64,000 bases of DNA from Planctomycetota bacterium (GCA_020638675.1 JACKID010000001.1:310001-374000), one strand, 5' to 3'; shown: positions 8,007 to 16,522, numbered from the stretch's first letter. Translations and numbers: made by a program. The notes: a model not told the origin generated them from the letters alone.

Positions 8007-8522
8007 CTAGAACGGCGGCTCTTCGCCGCCGCCGCTTTCCGGCAGGCTGGTGGCGTAATCGTCGTAGCCGCCGGGGCCGCCGCCGTAGTCGTCGCCGCCG
8101 CCGCTGTCATTGCCGCCGCCACCCTGGTTGCCGCGCCCGCGACCACCACCGCGGTTGCCGCCGCCACCTCCACCGCCGCTTTCGCCGCTGCCGCGGTTCA
8201 GGAAGGTGCAGCTTGAGCCCTGCACCTTCAGCTTGCTGCGATTCTTGCCGGTTTCCTTGTCGACCCACTTGTCCTGCTTGAGCGAGCCTTCAATCAGCAG
8301 CGGGTCACCCTGCTTTTTCCAGCGGCAGATCAGCTCGGCCTGCTTGCCCCAGAAGGTGACCTCGACGAAGTGGGTGGATTCCTGCTTGTTGCCGGACTTG
8401 TCGGTGTAGTTTTCGTTCACCGCGAGCGTGATGTCCGTGAGCTGCGTGCCGCTGGGAAGGCTGCGCAACTCGGGCGTCCGTGTCAGGTTGCCCATCAGTA
8501 TGACTTTGTTGAAGCTTGCCAT
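8007..8522 (-). CDS. ssb: Single-stranded DNA-binding protein
   Basis: 171 residues. The OB fold occupies about residues 1-110: ASFNKVILMGNLTRTPELR, then FVEVTFWGKQAELICRWKKQG and LLIEGSLKQDKW. A long Gly/Arg/Asn-rich linker follows, ending in the acidic-hydrophobic tip EEPPF, equivalent to the usual DDDIPF that recruits repair proteins. GGAGGGAG upstream fixes the ATG at 8522, so the longer upstream reading is rejected. SSB coats single-stranded DNA in replication, recombination and repair. It stands alone, not beside rpsF/rpsR. Confidence 0.96.
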   Translation of the reverse strand: MASFNKVILMGNLTRTPELRSLPSGTQLTDITLAVNENYTDKSGNKQESTHFVEVTFWGKQAELICRWKKQGDPLLIEGSLKQDKWVDKETGKNRSKLKVQGSSCTFLNRGSGESGGGGGGGNRGGGRGRGNQGGGGNDSGGGDDYGGGPGGYDDYATSLPESGGGEEPPF

Positions 8523-8728
8523 TTCTATTCTCCCTCCGGTCGGGTTCGCGTTCGTGTCAGGTGCCGGATACCTCGGACACTCCAAGTGCCCAGCAGTAAA
8601 TATACACACCGTTGCGACATCGCCAGCGTGTTGGTGGGTGTCAGAAACCGCTGTCCAAAGCCGAGGCCCCCTTGTAATCGTGGTTTTCGCCCGGTGCACC
8701 TACACTGGCGAGGTTGAAAGGAGACAGC

Positions 8729-9118
8729 ATGGAACTGCTCGATTTCTTCTACCCCCAGTGGGCCCAGATCCGTGACCTGCGCGAAGCAGTCCAGAGCCTG
8801 AGGTCTGGCGGAGGGCGCAAGGTGTCGTCGGCCCGCCTGGCCGCGGAGTTGCAGGTGGACGTGAACACCCTGGCGCTGGTCTGCATGGGGCTGGTGGCAA
8901 CGCTCGTCGAAAAGGGCGTGATTACCGAGCTGGAGCTGCAGATGCACCTCCGCACTATTGACGGGTTGGACGCCGTGGAAGACGAAGGACTCGACCCCGA
9001 CGTGTTGCGAGGGGCAATGGGCCTCAAGAAGCCGAAGCGCAAGGCATTGCCCACACGCGCAAAGCTGAAGAAGAATCAGCCGAAAGGCGGCCCGGTCCCG
9101 CCCAAAAAGAAGCGCTAG
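8729..9118 (+). CDS. Hypothetical protein, basic C-terminal tail
   Basis: 129 residues, not recognised. The first half is helical, with a segment that could be a small helix-turn-helix (VSSARLAAELQVDVNTLAL), followed by an acidic linker and a Lys/Pro-rich tail (the last 30 residues are strongly basic), suggesting nucleic-acid contact. AAAGGAG 8 nt upstream selects the ATG at 8729. TACACT at 8700-8705 could be its -10. It shares a CTAG with the convergent gene at 9115, so both stops are TAG on opposite strands. Confidence 0.75.
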   Translation: MELLDFFYPQWAQIRDLREAVQSLRSGGGRKVSSARLAAELQVDVNTLALVCMGLVATLVEKGVITELELQMHLRTIDGLDAVEDEGLDPDVLRGAMGLKKPKRKALPTRAKLKKNQPKGGPVPPKKKR

Positions 9119-9852
9119 GCAACGCCGCAGCTCAGTAGTTGGTCGGCGGCTACCGGGCCGAGCGAGAGGGCATCCTTTTCGCCGCTGTGGAACTGGATGC
9201 CCGGGAATTCCCAGAGATGCGGCAGGGCTTCGGCCAGCACGGCCGGACCCACCAGTTGTTCCAGCTCAGATAGCTTAACTTCGCCCCGGCCGAACAGGTT
9301 GGCGACGACAGCCGCGCAGGGCCCGGTTGAAATGCGGTGAAGCCGCCACAGCAAGGCGATCTCTGCCAGTGCCGCGGCGATCAGCCGTGGCAGCGCGAAC
9401 ACGATGGCGCGCACGTGATCGAATGCGTTGGGCACGGCCCGTGTGAGATCGCTGCGCACGGGCGTGCGGCTGGCCTGCGGGAACGTCATGGCGGGCTCGC
9501 CAGTGTCTTCCGTGTGGGCCAGCGCCGGCAATTCGCGGCCACCGCGACGGCGCAGCGCAATGTACAGCATCACGAACAGCGCCATTGCCGCCGACGCGCA
9601 CTCCTCAATCGACCAGCCCCAGTGCGCCACTGCGAGCACGGTTCGGTTCACGGGGTCCTCCGGCGGCAGGTGCAGCAGGCGCACCAGCGCCAGCGCTGCG
9701 AAGTAGTGAACCGTGATCGCCAGTGCCATGAACTGCAGGATGAAAACAAGCAGCGTTGCGCACGCCGTGGCGATCAGCCGGGTGACGCTTTGCCACCGCG
9801 CGCGCGAAAGTTGCGCGCGAAGCCAGGCTTCACAGGTTTCGGTATCAATCAT
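9115..9852 (-). CDS. Hypothetical membrane protein
   Basis: 245 residues with two membrane segments in the first half (ACATLLVFILQFMALAI and AAMALFVMLYIAL) and a soluble C-terminal half. No family recognised. The ATG at 9852 overlaps the stop of the upstream gene in TGATG, so the pair is probably translationally coupled and may form a complex. A longer upstream reading exists but ignores this overlap. Confidence 0.7.
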   Translation of the reverse strand: MIDTETCEAWLRAQLSRARWQSVTRLIATACATLLVFILQFMALAITVHYFAALALVRLLHLPPEDPVNRTVLAVAHWGWSIEECASAAMALFVMLYIALRRRGGRELPALAHTEDTGEPAMTFPQASRTPVRSDLTRAVPNAFDHVRAIVFALPRLIAAALAEIALLWRLHRISTGPCAAVVANLFGRGEVKLSELEQLVGPAVLAEALPHLWEFPGIQFHSGEKDALSLGPVAADQLLSCGVA

Positions 9853-10469
9853 CAGGTTGCCGCGCCGGGGGGAGGTGCAGGGGGCATACCACCTTGCGGG
9901 AACTGGCTGTACTGCTGTTGAAGCATGCGCTTGCGGCTGTTGGAGCGCTTCACAGCCACCACGATCAGGATGATTACGCAAAGCAGGAACGACACGCCGC
10001 CGATTCCAAAGAAGCCGAGCAGCGAGCCGACGATCTTTCCGCCGGGGTTTCCGCCGAATGCAATCTGGCCTCCCGTCGCTCCCAGCGGCAGCGTCGCCGA
10101 GAACTTGTATCGACCGGGCTTCGGAATGTAGACGCGCTTGAAGTTGCGCCCGGATACCCCATTCACGTTGTACGTGACGTTGCCGACCGGCTGCTGGAGC
10201 TCGAGTGGCTCGCCGCCGCCTTCAGGAGTGATTTCGAGATTCAGCCCGGCCGGTGGCGAAGCCTGAAAGCCGCTGGATTCGTAGTAGATCGTCTGGTCGC
10301 CCGCCTCAGGGATGAGCACCACGCGCTCACCCGGTACGTCCACGTGTTCCATCCCGCTGGCGACGCTCATGATCCCGCCGACCATCAGCACCGATGCCGC
10401 GATGCCGCCAAGCACGAGCACAGCCGGCGCCAGCAAGAACCATCCCCAGTGTGGAGTGACCTTTTGCAT
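9852..10469 (-). CDS. Hypothetical membrane protein with extracytoplasmic beta domain
   Basis: 205 residues: a helix near residues 10-35 (FLLAPAVLVLGGIAASVL), an outside region of about 110 residues with beta-rich, carbohydrate-binding-like spacing (GRYKFSATLPLGATGG), a second helix near 145-170 and a short Pro/Gln-rich cytoplasmic tail. The ATG follows TACACT by 6 nt with no Shine-Dalgarno. It is the first gene of a two-gene unit. Function unknown. Confidence 0.7.
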   Translation of the reverse strand: MQKVTPHWGWFLLAPAVLVLGGIAASVLMVGGIMSVASGMEHVDVPGERVVLIPEAGDQTIYYESSGFQASPPAGLNLEITPEGGGEPLELQQPVGNVTYNVNGVSGRNFKRVYIPKPGRYKFSATLPLGATGGQIAFGGNPGGKIVGSLLGFFGIGGVSFLLCVIILIVVAVKRSNSRKRMLQQQYSQFPQGGMPPAPPPGAAT

Positions 10470-10475
10470 GGCATC

Positions 10476-10481
10476 AGTGTA
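10476..10481 (-). promoter_or_regulatory. Candidate -10 box for leaderless transcript of the 10469 gene
   Basis: TACACT on the minus strand, with exactly 6 nt (gatgcc) before the ATG and no ribosome-binding site. Same geometry as the other leaderless candidates in the window. Confidence 0.5.
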
Positions 10482-10518
10482 GCACGCGGAGGATGCAAGT
10501 GTGAGTTTCGAGGCGGCA

Positions 10519-12009
10519 CTAGCGCGGCATGGCGCTGCCGGGGGCGGAGACTTCGATGCCGTGCTCGACGGCCAGTGGCGCTACCACGCCATACCCCTGC
10601 AGCAGCGAAGCCTTTACGAACGCAACGGCCTGCTCGCGGGCTGCGCCGTCCGTCAGCTCCAGCGTCGCGCGGGCGTGGGCGGCGCGTATCAGGAAATCGG
10701 GCAGGAACTCGGCGCCCAGCTCGGCTTGCGCTGCATCGACTCGTTCCAGGGCGGTCACGGCCTTGCGTTTCTGGCCGGCACGCAGGCGCGCTTCGCAGGT
10801 TGCGACCAACAGCTCGAACGCGTGGGTGGGCTCGGTGCTGTCCGCAGGCGGCGGCTCCCGCCCTTCCAGCATGGCGTCGATAACTTCGAGCAAGCGGCGA
10901 GAACGTGCGTCCAAATGCCCCTGCATGTTGACCCTTGAGCGCCGTACGCGCCGCAGGGCGTCAGGTTCGCGCGACCAGATCCCGGCCAGCAGCAGCGGCG
11001 GTGAGCCGACGGCGTAGGTCGACCAGCGCTTGACCATATCCTCGAGAGGCTGCATGCCCGCGAGGTAGCCGGCAAACACCAGCGCATCCTTCAGGCTGGA
11101 TGCAATCTCGCCGCCGCAGGCCGAGATAACGCAGCTCAGTTCATTCATGGCGCGCCCGAGTCGACCCTCCTGCATGTCGAGGATTGCCTGCGGTACACGC
11201 AGCAGCCAGTCTTCGATCCAGACTCGCTGCTCAGCATCGGACAGGTGCAGTGCCGCGTTGCCCAGGCGGGCGCTCTCGCGCAGACGCCCCGAACTGGCAA
11301 GCCCGACACACGTGTTGTACGTGAGCCGCATGAACTGGGCGTCGCGCAGTCGCCCGGCACTGATCATCATGCCGAGAGCGCCGCGTTGCAGCTCGCGTTG
11401 CCTGGTCAAGTCTCCTTCGAAAAAGCGCTGAACGGCCTCGATCATGTCTACGTTGGCCTGCATGGACGGGTTCTGCGCGAGACGCACAAGCTGGCGCAGG
11501 GCGGGCAGCACGTCGCCGGTTTCTTCATGGCGGTGCTCGCCGATCAGCACCCGGTATTGGTTCAGCAGCTTCAGGTAGACGGGGCGCAGACGCTCCATCA
11601 GTTGCCGCTGAAGGTCCTCGTGGCGGGCAAGAGCGTCCGCAAGTTCCCGGACCATGCGTGCCGAGTCGCGCGCCTCCAGCGAGCCAAGGCGCTCGTGCCC
11701 GACCGCGTTCAGCTTCACAACCAGCTCCAGCAGGCGGTTGGACTCCTCGACGGCCTGCTCGCTGACGCGGCTTTCGAGCATTTCGCCGCGCCCAAGGATC
11801 AGCCAGGCAGGGCTGATGCCGAATTCCAGCGCCAGCCGCTGGATGAAGTCGGCCGGGATGCGCCCCGCGCGCAAATAGCGGTGGACGTTGGCGCGGCTGA
11901 CGCCGGTGCGTCGCGCGAGTTCAGACTGGCTGTGCGCCTCCGCCACGATCTTCAGGCGGCGTCTCAGCGCAGGCGCGTCGGCGTCTCTGTTCTGAACCCT
12001 CATTTCCAT
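10519..12009 (-). CDS. Helix-turn-helix regulator with long helical-repeat C-terminus
   Basis: About 496 residues. Residues near 15-75 form an XRE/LacI-type helix-turn-helix (SQSELARRTGVSRANVHRYL, then IQRLALEFGISPAWL). The remaining 400 residues are Ala/Leu/Arg-rich helices reminiscent of TPR-type sensor domains as in MalT- or PlcR-like regulators. No ligand is evident. Start uncertain: TTG 12018, ATG 12009 and ATG 12003 are in frame, none with a good Shine-Dalgarno. A 20-bp imperfect palindrome overlaps the start and could be its own operator. Confidence 0.75.
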   Translation of the reverse strand: MEMRVQNRDADAPALRRRLKIVAEAHSQSELARRTGVSRANVHRYLRAGRIPADFIQRLALEFGISPAWLILGRGEMLESRVSEQAVEESNRLLELVVKLNAVGHERLGSLEARDSARMVRELADALARHEDLQRQLMERLRPVYLKLLNQYRVLIGEHRHEETGDVLPALRQLVRLAQNPSMQANVDMIEAVQRFFEGDLTRQRELQRGALGMMISAGRLRDAQFMRLTYNTCVGLASSGRLRESARLGNAALHLSDAEQRVWIEDWLLRVPQAILDMQEGRLGRAMNELSCVISACGGEIASSLKDALVFAGYLAGMQPLEDMVKRWSTYAVGSPPLLLAGIWSREPDALRRVRRSRVNMQGHLDARSRRLLEVIDAMLEGREPPPADSTEPTHAFELLVATCEARLRAGQKRKAVTALERVDAAQAELGAEFLPDFLIRAAHARATLELTDGAAREQAVAFVKASLLQGYGVVAPLAVEHGIEVSAPGSAMPR

Positions 12010-12029
12010 GTGTTTCAATTCTAAAACAC
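12010..12029. promoter_or_regulatory. Palindrome over the regulator start, possible operator
   Basis: On the minus strand the two 10-base halves GTGTTTTAGA and ATTGAAACAC match as an inverted repeat at 7 of 10 positions, with GTGTTT/AAACAC perfect. It contains TAGAAT and lies directly before the ATG of the HTH gene. Autoregulation by the adjacent HTH protein is a plausible inference. Confidence 0.4.
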
Positions 12030-12107
12030 GGGGTTCAAAGCGCTATTGGCATTCCGTCCAATTGCGGGGTATCCATGTACATCGCTCAGCAAGGGGAGTT
12101 TCGGAGA

Positions 12108-12188
12108 ATGGACATGATCTGGGAATACATCGCGCTGGGGGCAATACTGATCGGCTCAACACTGTTCGTGTTCCTGATCGGCGGCTAG
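12108..12188 (+). CDS. Small single-helix membrane peptide
   Basis: A 26-codon frame, MDMIWEYIALGAILIGST followed by LFVFLIGG, stopping with TAG. AAGGGGAG sits 9 nt upstream of the ATG, a strong ribosome-binding site. The product is one hydrophobic helix with a short acidic/aromatic N terminus. It runs opposite to the HTH regulator and before a strong hairpin terminator. Function unknown; small peptides of this form often bind membrane complexes or act as toxins, but nothing here decides. Confidence 0.5.
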   Translation: MDMIWEYIALGAILIGSTLFVFLIGG

Positions 12189-12250
12189 GGATTCGAGATC
12201 GTTGCACAATTGAAACAGGCCGCCCGCTGGTTGCGGCCGGGCACAAATGC

Positions 12251-12277
12251 AAACGGCCCGGATGTCCCGGGCCGTTT
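12251..12277. terminator. Bidirectional terminator
   Basis: An 11-bp perfect stem (12251-12261 with 12267-12277) and a 5-nt loop, with AAA on the left and TTT on the right. It lies between the small peptide gene and the convergent amidase gene and would serve both. Confidence 0.8.
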
Positions 12278-12294
12278 GGGCATGTCTGGGTGGC

Positions 12295-13326
12295 CTACTT
12301 GCTGACGCTTGCGCGGCCCTTGGTCCAGGTCTGGACCACGCCTTCAAACAGCGCGGTTGCCATCTTGTCCTGGTAGCTCTTCTGGGTCAGCTCGCTGGCT
12401 TCGCTGCTGTTGCTGAGGAAGCCCAGTTCCACCAGCACCGCGGTCATCTGCGTTTTCTCGAGCACGCGCAGTCCGCGCGGGTCCTTCTTCGCGCCGCGAT
12501 TGGGGCTGTTCGTGGCGGCGTCCATCGCGCTGACCAGCGCCTTGGCAAACAGGGCACCCGGCTCAGAGTTCTTGTTGTAGAAGACTTCGAAGCCGGTCAC
12601 TTCTTCGTCGGTCGGCGAGATGTTGGCGTGAATGCTGATGAACAGGTCGGCCTTGCCGCTGTTGGCGACTTCGCAACGCTTGTCGAGGTCCGGGTAGGTG
12701 TCGTCGGTGCGGGTCATGATGACCTTGGCGCTGGCCGCCGTGCACAGGTCGCGCAGCTTGAGCGCAACCGGCAGGGTGACCTGCTTCTCCTGCACGCCGT
12801 GGCCAATGCCACCCGGATCGCTGCCCCCGTGGCCCGCATCGATGCAGATGGTGAGGCCTTTCAGCACGGTGCTCGTGGCGTCGACGGCTTCGGTCTTGGT
12901 AGGCGAGACAGTGGGGCCGATGGGTTCGAGCTTGTAGTCGCCGATCGGGTCGCGCTTCGGTTCATGCACCAGGTCGTAACGACCGAAGTGCTTGCAGACG
13001 AAATTGAACGTGCTTTCCGGCAGCAGCATGTCGTTGCGGCGGTCCACGGAGTCGCGTTCCTGCCGCCACTGGGTGCCGTTGATGTTCACGATGTCACTTT
13101 TGTCCCGGAAGATCACCTTGTCGCCCTTTGGGCTGCTCATGGTGAAGTCGTAGGCGCCGGGGCCCGGCTCGTAGGTCCAGCCGAGTTCGGTGGACATCTC
13201 CGACAGCATCATGCTGCGCGGCTCGGGGCCGTAGACCACCGGGTCCTGGGGTGGAATCGGTGCGATGGACGTGCAGCCGGCCGCGAAAAGAACCAGACCA
13301 GCAAGCATGATCAGTGAATAGCGCAT
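12295..13326 (-). CDS. N-acetylmuramoyl-L-alanine amidase (Amidase_3), lipoprotein
   Basis: 343 residues. An N-terminal signal with lipobox FAAGC predicts a lipoprotein. The catalytic domain occupies the C-terminal two thirds: zinc ligands in IDAGHGGSDPG and FISIHANIS, and the general-base Glu in AVLVELGFLSN. The enzyme cuts the bond between muramic acid and the stem peptide in peptidoglycan, used in cell separation or wall recycling. GGGGAG 8 nt before the ATG at 13326 decides the start. The region between lipobox and amidase domain (about 130 residues) is not recognised. Confidence 0.93.
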   Translation of the reverse strand: MRYSLIMLAGLVLFAAGCTSIAPIPPQDPVVYGPEPRSMMLSEMSTELGWTYEPGPGAYDFTMSSPKGDKVIFRDKSDIVNINGTQWRQERDSVDRRNDMLLPESTFNFVCKHFGRYDLVHEPKRDPIGDYKLEPIGPTVSPTKTEAVDATSTVLKGLTICIDAGHGGSDPGGIGHGVQEKQVTLPVALKLRDLCTAASAKVIMTRTDDTYPDLDKRCEVANSGKADLFISIHANISPTDEEVTGFEVFYNKNSEPGALFAKALVSAMDAATNSPNRGAKKDPRGLRVLEKTQMTAVLVELGFLSNSSEASELTQKSYQDKMATALFEGVVQTWTKGRASVSK

Positions 13327-13535
13327 TGGGCAAGCTCCCCATTCGTTGGCGTGCCGGCCCGCAATGAGCGGGCGGGTCTGGGGGCCTATCGGCACAGTTT
13401 CAGGCCCGGATTGAGCAATTATGGGAAGAAACAGGCCCCGGAGGTGGGATCCGGTTGTCCCGCCCGTGCAAACCCGTTTGCTTTAGGGCTTTGCGCGAGT
13501 AATGTAATCGATCCGACGACCGGCCGGATGATTCC

Positions 13536-14522
13536 ATGCCCCTGACTCGATTCTGTCTTCTTGCTCTGACCTTCGCCCTGGTGGGCGGCGCCGTGTTTGC
13601 GCAGCAGGATCAGAAGCCGGACTTTGAATCGCTGTGGGCCACCGGCTCGCTGTGGCAGGTGGGCGACAATCGCGAAAAGGTGGACGAAGCCCGCAAGGCG
13701 ATCATCGATGCCGGAGCAGAGGGCCGCAAATTCGCATTGACCAAGCTGGGTGTCACCGCGGGGCTTGAGATTCGCTGCCTCAATGCCGTCTTCAAGGGTT
13801 GGGAAGGCGACGCGTACGATGACCTCGTGGCCAACGTCGGGCACGAGGACGCCACGGCCCGCCGCAACGTCGCTGAGTTGTTGATCCAGCTGGACGATCC
13901 GCGCGCGGCCGAGGCGTTGCTGGCCCAGGCGGCCAAGGAAACGGAATTGAGCCCGCGCCTGTCGCAGGTCGCCGCGCTTGCCAAGTGGAAGATTGAGGAC
14001 GCCGTGCCGCTGATCGTGGATATCTCACACAGCGAAACCGAGCGCGTGCGACACCGCGCGACAAGCCTGCTGGGGAACTATGAGACTTCGGCCGCCGTTT
14101 CCCGGCTGATCGAAATGCTGGACGATTCCGTCTACTACGTTCGCGACGGCGCCCGCGATGCGTTGTCCGCGGCCAGCGTCGGTGCCAGGGGCCTGTGCCT
14201 CGAGAAGCTGAAGAGCGAGCTGCAACTGCCATCCGCTGAGCAGAATCTGCAACGCATCCGGCTGATGCTGCCCGTCGTGGCGAGCCTTGGCGATGACGCG
14301 GTACCGGGCTTGTTGCGGCAGGCGCTGAAGCATGAATCCGGCGGCGTACGCGGCGAAGCGGCGGACGCGCTCGTGACCTGGAAGCTGGACGCCGGGCTGC
14401 CGAATGAAACTCTCGACGTGGACGCCCTGCTGAAGCAGGCGATCGACGCGGAACACGACCCTTACGCCAAGGCAGCGATCGAGAAAGCGCGCACCAGGCT
14501 GGGCGAAGCGGACAAGAAGTGA
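13536..14522 (+). CDS. Secreted HEAT-repeat protein
   Basis: 328 residues. A signal peptide (RFCLLALTFALVGGAVFA) precedes repeated helical pairs of HEAT type: ARRNVAELLIQLDDPRAAEALL, RVRHRATSLLGNYETSAA, VRDGARDALSA and GVRGEAADALVTWK. Such solenoids are protein-binding scaffolds and are common in planctomycetes. TTGCTT and TAATGT at about 13480-13507, 16 nt apart, could be its promoter. It overlaps the possible GTG start of moeA by 4 nt, so the two may be one operon, but no functional tie is obvious. Confidence 0.8.
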   Translation: MPLTRFCLLALTFALVGGAVFAQQDQKPDFESLWATGSLWQVGDNREKVDEARKAIIDAGAEGRKFALTKLGVTAGLEIRCLNAVFKGWEGDAYDDLVANVGHEDATARRNVAELLIQLDDPRAAEALLAQAAKETELSPRLSQVAALAKWKIEDAVPLIVDISHSETERVRHRATSLLGNYETSAAVSRLIEMLDDSVYYVRDGARDALSAASVGARGLCLEKLKSELQLPSAEQNLQRIRLMLPVVASLGDDAVPGLLRQALKHESGGVRGEAADALVTWKLDAGLPNETLDVDALLKQAIDAEHDPYAKAAIEKARTRLGEADKK

Positions 14523-14527
14523 CGGCC

Positions 14528-15736
14528 ATGAGCAAGAAAACCGGATTCGGCACCCTCGTCAGCGCGGATGACGCGATTGACACGATCCTTGCCAAACTGC
14601 GTCCCGTGACGGGCACAGAGGTCATCGCTGTCGAGAACTCCGACCTGCGGATTCTTGCGGAAGACCTCAAGAGCACCTTGAACGTGCCGGCCTTCGACCG
14701 CGCCGCGATGGACGGCTACGCCGTACGCAGCGAGGACCTGGAAGAGCCTGGCATGCTGAAGATCGCCGGCAAGGCGGTCGCGGGCAAGGGTTTCAAGGGC
14801 ACCGTCCGCAAGGGCGAGTGCGTTGAGATCGCCACCGGCGCGCCCATGCCCAAGGGCGCGGACGCCGTCGTCATGGTTGAGAACGCCCAGCTGGTCGGAC
14901 AGGCCGTGAGCTTCCGCGCGCCCATCCGCGCCGGCGAAAACGTCGGGTTGAAGGCCGGCGACATCGGCAAAGGCGACGTGGTCCTGAAGCGCGGCACCGT
15001 GATGGGGCCGGGGCAGATTGCCGCGGTCGCCATTATCGGGCGCGGCAAGATCAAGGTCGTGAAGCGCCCGAAGGTGCTCATCTTCACCACGGGTGATGAG
15101 ATCGTCGCGCCGGGCAAGACGCTCAAGGGCGGGCAGGTCTACGACTGCAACAGCTACGCCATGATGACGATCGCGCGTCGCGCAGGCGCCGATGTCACAT
15201 ACAAGCCGAACGTGAAAGATACGCTGGCTTCGCTTACAAAGGCACTGTCCGACGCGGCCAACGAGTACGACCTGGTGGTCTTCAGCGGGGGCACAAGTGT
15301 GGGCGCGCGCGACTTCGCCCGCGAGGCCGTGGCCGAGCTGGGGCGCGTGCACGTGCACGGCGTCGCCATCAAGCCCGGCAAGCCCGTGTTGTTCGGGACG
15401 ATCAAGAAGTGCGGGGTGTTCGGGATGCCGGGCTACCCGACCAGCTGCCTTTTGACCGCCAAGCTGTTCCTCGCGCCCGCGATCCGCAGGCTGGCGCACA
15501 ACCACTTCCATGAGCGTCGCAAGAAGATCGTGACGCTCGGCCATGAGGTGAAGCAGGACAAGACGAAGCAGCTGCTGCTGCCCGTGCGCGTGGATGACCA
15601 CGACGTCGCCTGGAGCACGTTCAAGGGAAGCGGGGCAATCACCAGCCTCAGCGAAAGCGTCGGCTACATCGAGATCGACGCCGGCGACGGCGTACTCGCC
15701 AAGGGCGCCGAGGCGGTCCTGCGCATCATCGGCTGA
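14528..15736 (+). CDS. moeA: Molybdopterin molybdenumtransferase
   Basis: 402 residues. MoeA inserts molybdate into adenylylated molybdopterin to form Mo cofactor. Diagnostic motifs are VPAFDRAAMDGYAV, ATGAPMPKGADAVVMVE, IFTTGDEIV, the MoaB/MogA-like core VVFSGGTSVGARD and GVAIKPGKPVLFG, then GMPGYPTSC. The start is either ATG 14528 or GTG 14519; the latter overlaps the preceding stop as GTGA. The 3' end encoding AEAVLRIIG-stop recurs, diverged, at 16334-16365. No other Mo-cofactor gene is in the window. Confidence 0.95.
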   Translation: MSKKTGFGTLVSADDAIDTILAKLRPVTGTEVIAVENSDLRILAEDLKSTLNVPAFDRAAMDGYAVRSEDLEEPGMLKIAGKAVAGKGFKGTVRKGECVEIATGAPMPKGADAVVMVENAQLVGQAVSFRAPIRAGENVGLKAGDIGKGDVVLKRGTVMGPGQIAAVAIIGRGKIKVVKRPKVLIFTTGDEIVAPGKTLKGGQVYDCNSYAMMTIARRAGADVTYKPNVKDTLASLTKALSDAANEYDLVVFSGGTSVGARDFAREAVAELGRVHVHGVAIKPGKPVLFGTIKKCGVFGMPGYPTSCLLTAKLFLAPAIRRLAHNHFHERRKKIVTLGHEVKQDKTKQLLLPVRVDDHDVAWSTFKGSGAITSLSESVGYIEIDAGDGVLAKGAEAVLRIIG

Positions 15737-16365
15737 GTTTCCCTATGGCGTCGGACTGCGCTCGCAGCGGCGGTGCGACGGATGCTATGACCACAGATCC
15801 TTCAATGCCGGAGACAAGGTGCCTGAAGCGGTACGTTGGTGTGTTCGTTTTTCTGGTTATCCTTTCTCTGCTCGCTGCCTACGTCGGCCCCAAGATTTGG
15901 CGCGCCTACAAGGGCGATCGCGACATGGACGCGATCGGGGATGCGCGTGTGCGCATTCGGAAGTCTCCCGAGACGGCAAAGGCCGAATTCGATCTCTTGC
16001 GTGCCGGTTGGGATGGCGTGGTCTACAAAGAAGTCTGTTCGGGATACCTCACGAATTCTGACTTCGCAGGACACGACGAAGGCGCCCAGAAAGAGTGGAT
16101 GTCGTTCATGTGCTTCCTGGGCGACCGCGACGTCGAACAAGCACTACACCTCCTCTCATGGCAGAAGGTCATCAGGGCGGGGAGCACGGAGCCACTCAAC
16201 CAGTACTTGTTCGGATCCGAAGGTGGCGGCTCGTGGGAGCAGGCGTGGAATTCCAAGGCCGACCGATTGCGCATGCAGTGCTTGGACGACGGCGGAATTC
16301 AGATCACCGAGCGCCCATGAAGTGAGACCAATGACGCCGAAGTCGTGCTGCGCATCATTGGCTGA
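15705..16365 (+). repeat. Direct repeat of the moeA 3' end bracketing an inserted segment
   Basis: The last 32 bases of moeA (15705-15736) and 16334-16365 match at 26 positions, with 17 of the final 18 identical. They encode AEAVLRIIG-stop and AEVVLRIIG-stop, so most differences are silent. The 597 bases in between hold one small gene. This resembles integration into a gene 3' end with the end restored by incoming DNA. Confidence 0.7.
15787..16320 (+). CDS. Hypothetical membrane-anchored protein in the moeA 3' insert
   Basis: About 177 residues from ATG 15787, or 191 from ATG 15745; no ribosome-binding site decides. One helix at the N terminus (YVGVFVFLVILSLLAAYVG) is followed by a soluble domain with Cys and Trp (EVCSGYL, WMSFMCFLGDRD, SWEQAWNSKADR). 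No family recognised. Codon use is less GC-rich than in moeA. It lies wholly within the segment bounded by the duplicated moeA end, so it was probably acquired. Confidence 0.6.
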   Translation: MTTDPSMPETRCLKRYVGVFVFLVILSLLAAYVGPKIWRAYKGDRDMDAIGDARVRIRKSPETAKAEFDLLRAGWDGVVYKEVCSGYLTNSDFAGHDEGAQKEWMSFMCFLGDRDVEQALHLLSWQKVIRAGSTEPLNQYLFGSEGGGSWEQAWNSKADRLRMQCLDDGGIQITERP

Positions 16366-16375
16366 ACCCCGATTC

Positions 16376-16511
16376 ACGCGAAGAGGCGAAGAACTGCGCG
16401 AAGAGAAGCGACTGCCAGGGCTTCCAGCGTCGGGTGCGAGCCAGCTCAGTATTTCGCGTGAGCCCAACTTCCAGCCTGATGTTCTTCGCGCTTCCCTTCG
16501 CTTCTTCGCGT
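16376..16511. repeat. Long imperfect inverted repeat of the CGCGAAG type
   Basis: Arms 16376-16403 and 16484-16511 pair at 23 of 28 positions, separated by 80 bases. They are built of repeated CGCGAAG/CTTCGCG units. From memory such units form dispersed repeats in many environmental genomes. It lies between the displaced moeA end and the convergent glycan gene, and could act as a terminator. Confidence 0.65.
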
Positions 16512-16522
16512 AAGGCAGTTTC

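Noticed and set aside
8570..8700. -35 boxes for the leaderless and ssb promoters
   Set aside because: TATATT-like and TACACT -10 candidates can be found, but no hexamer near TTGACA lies at 16-18 nt in most cases, so full promoters were not called.
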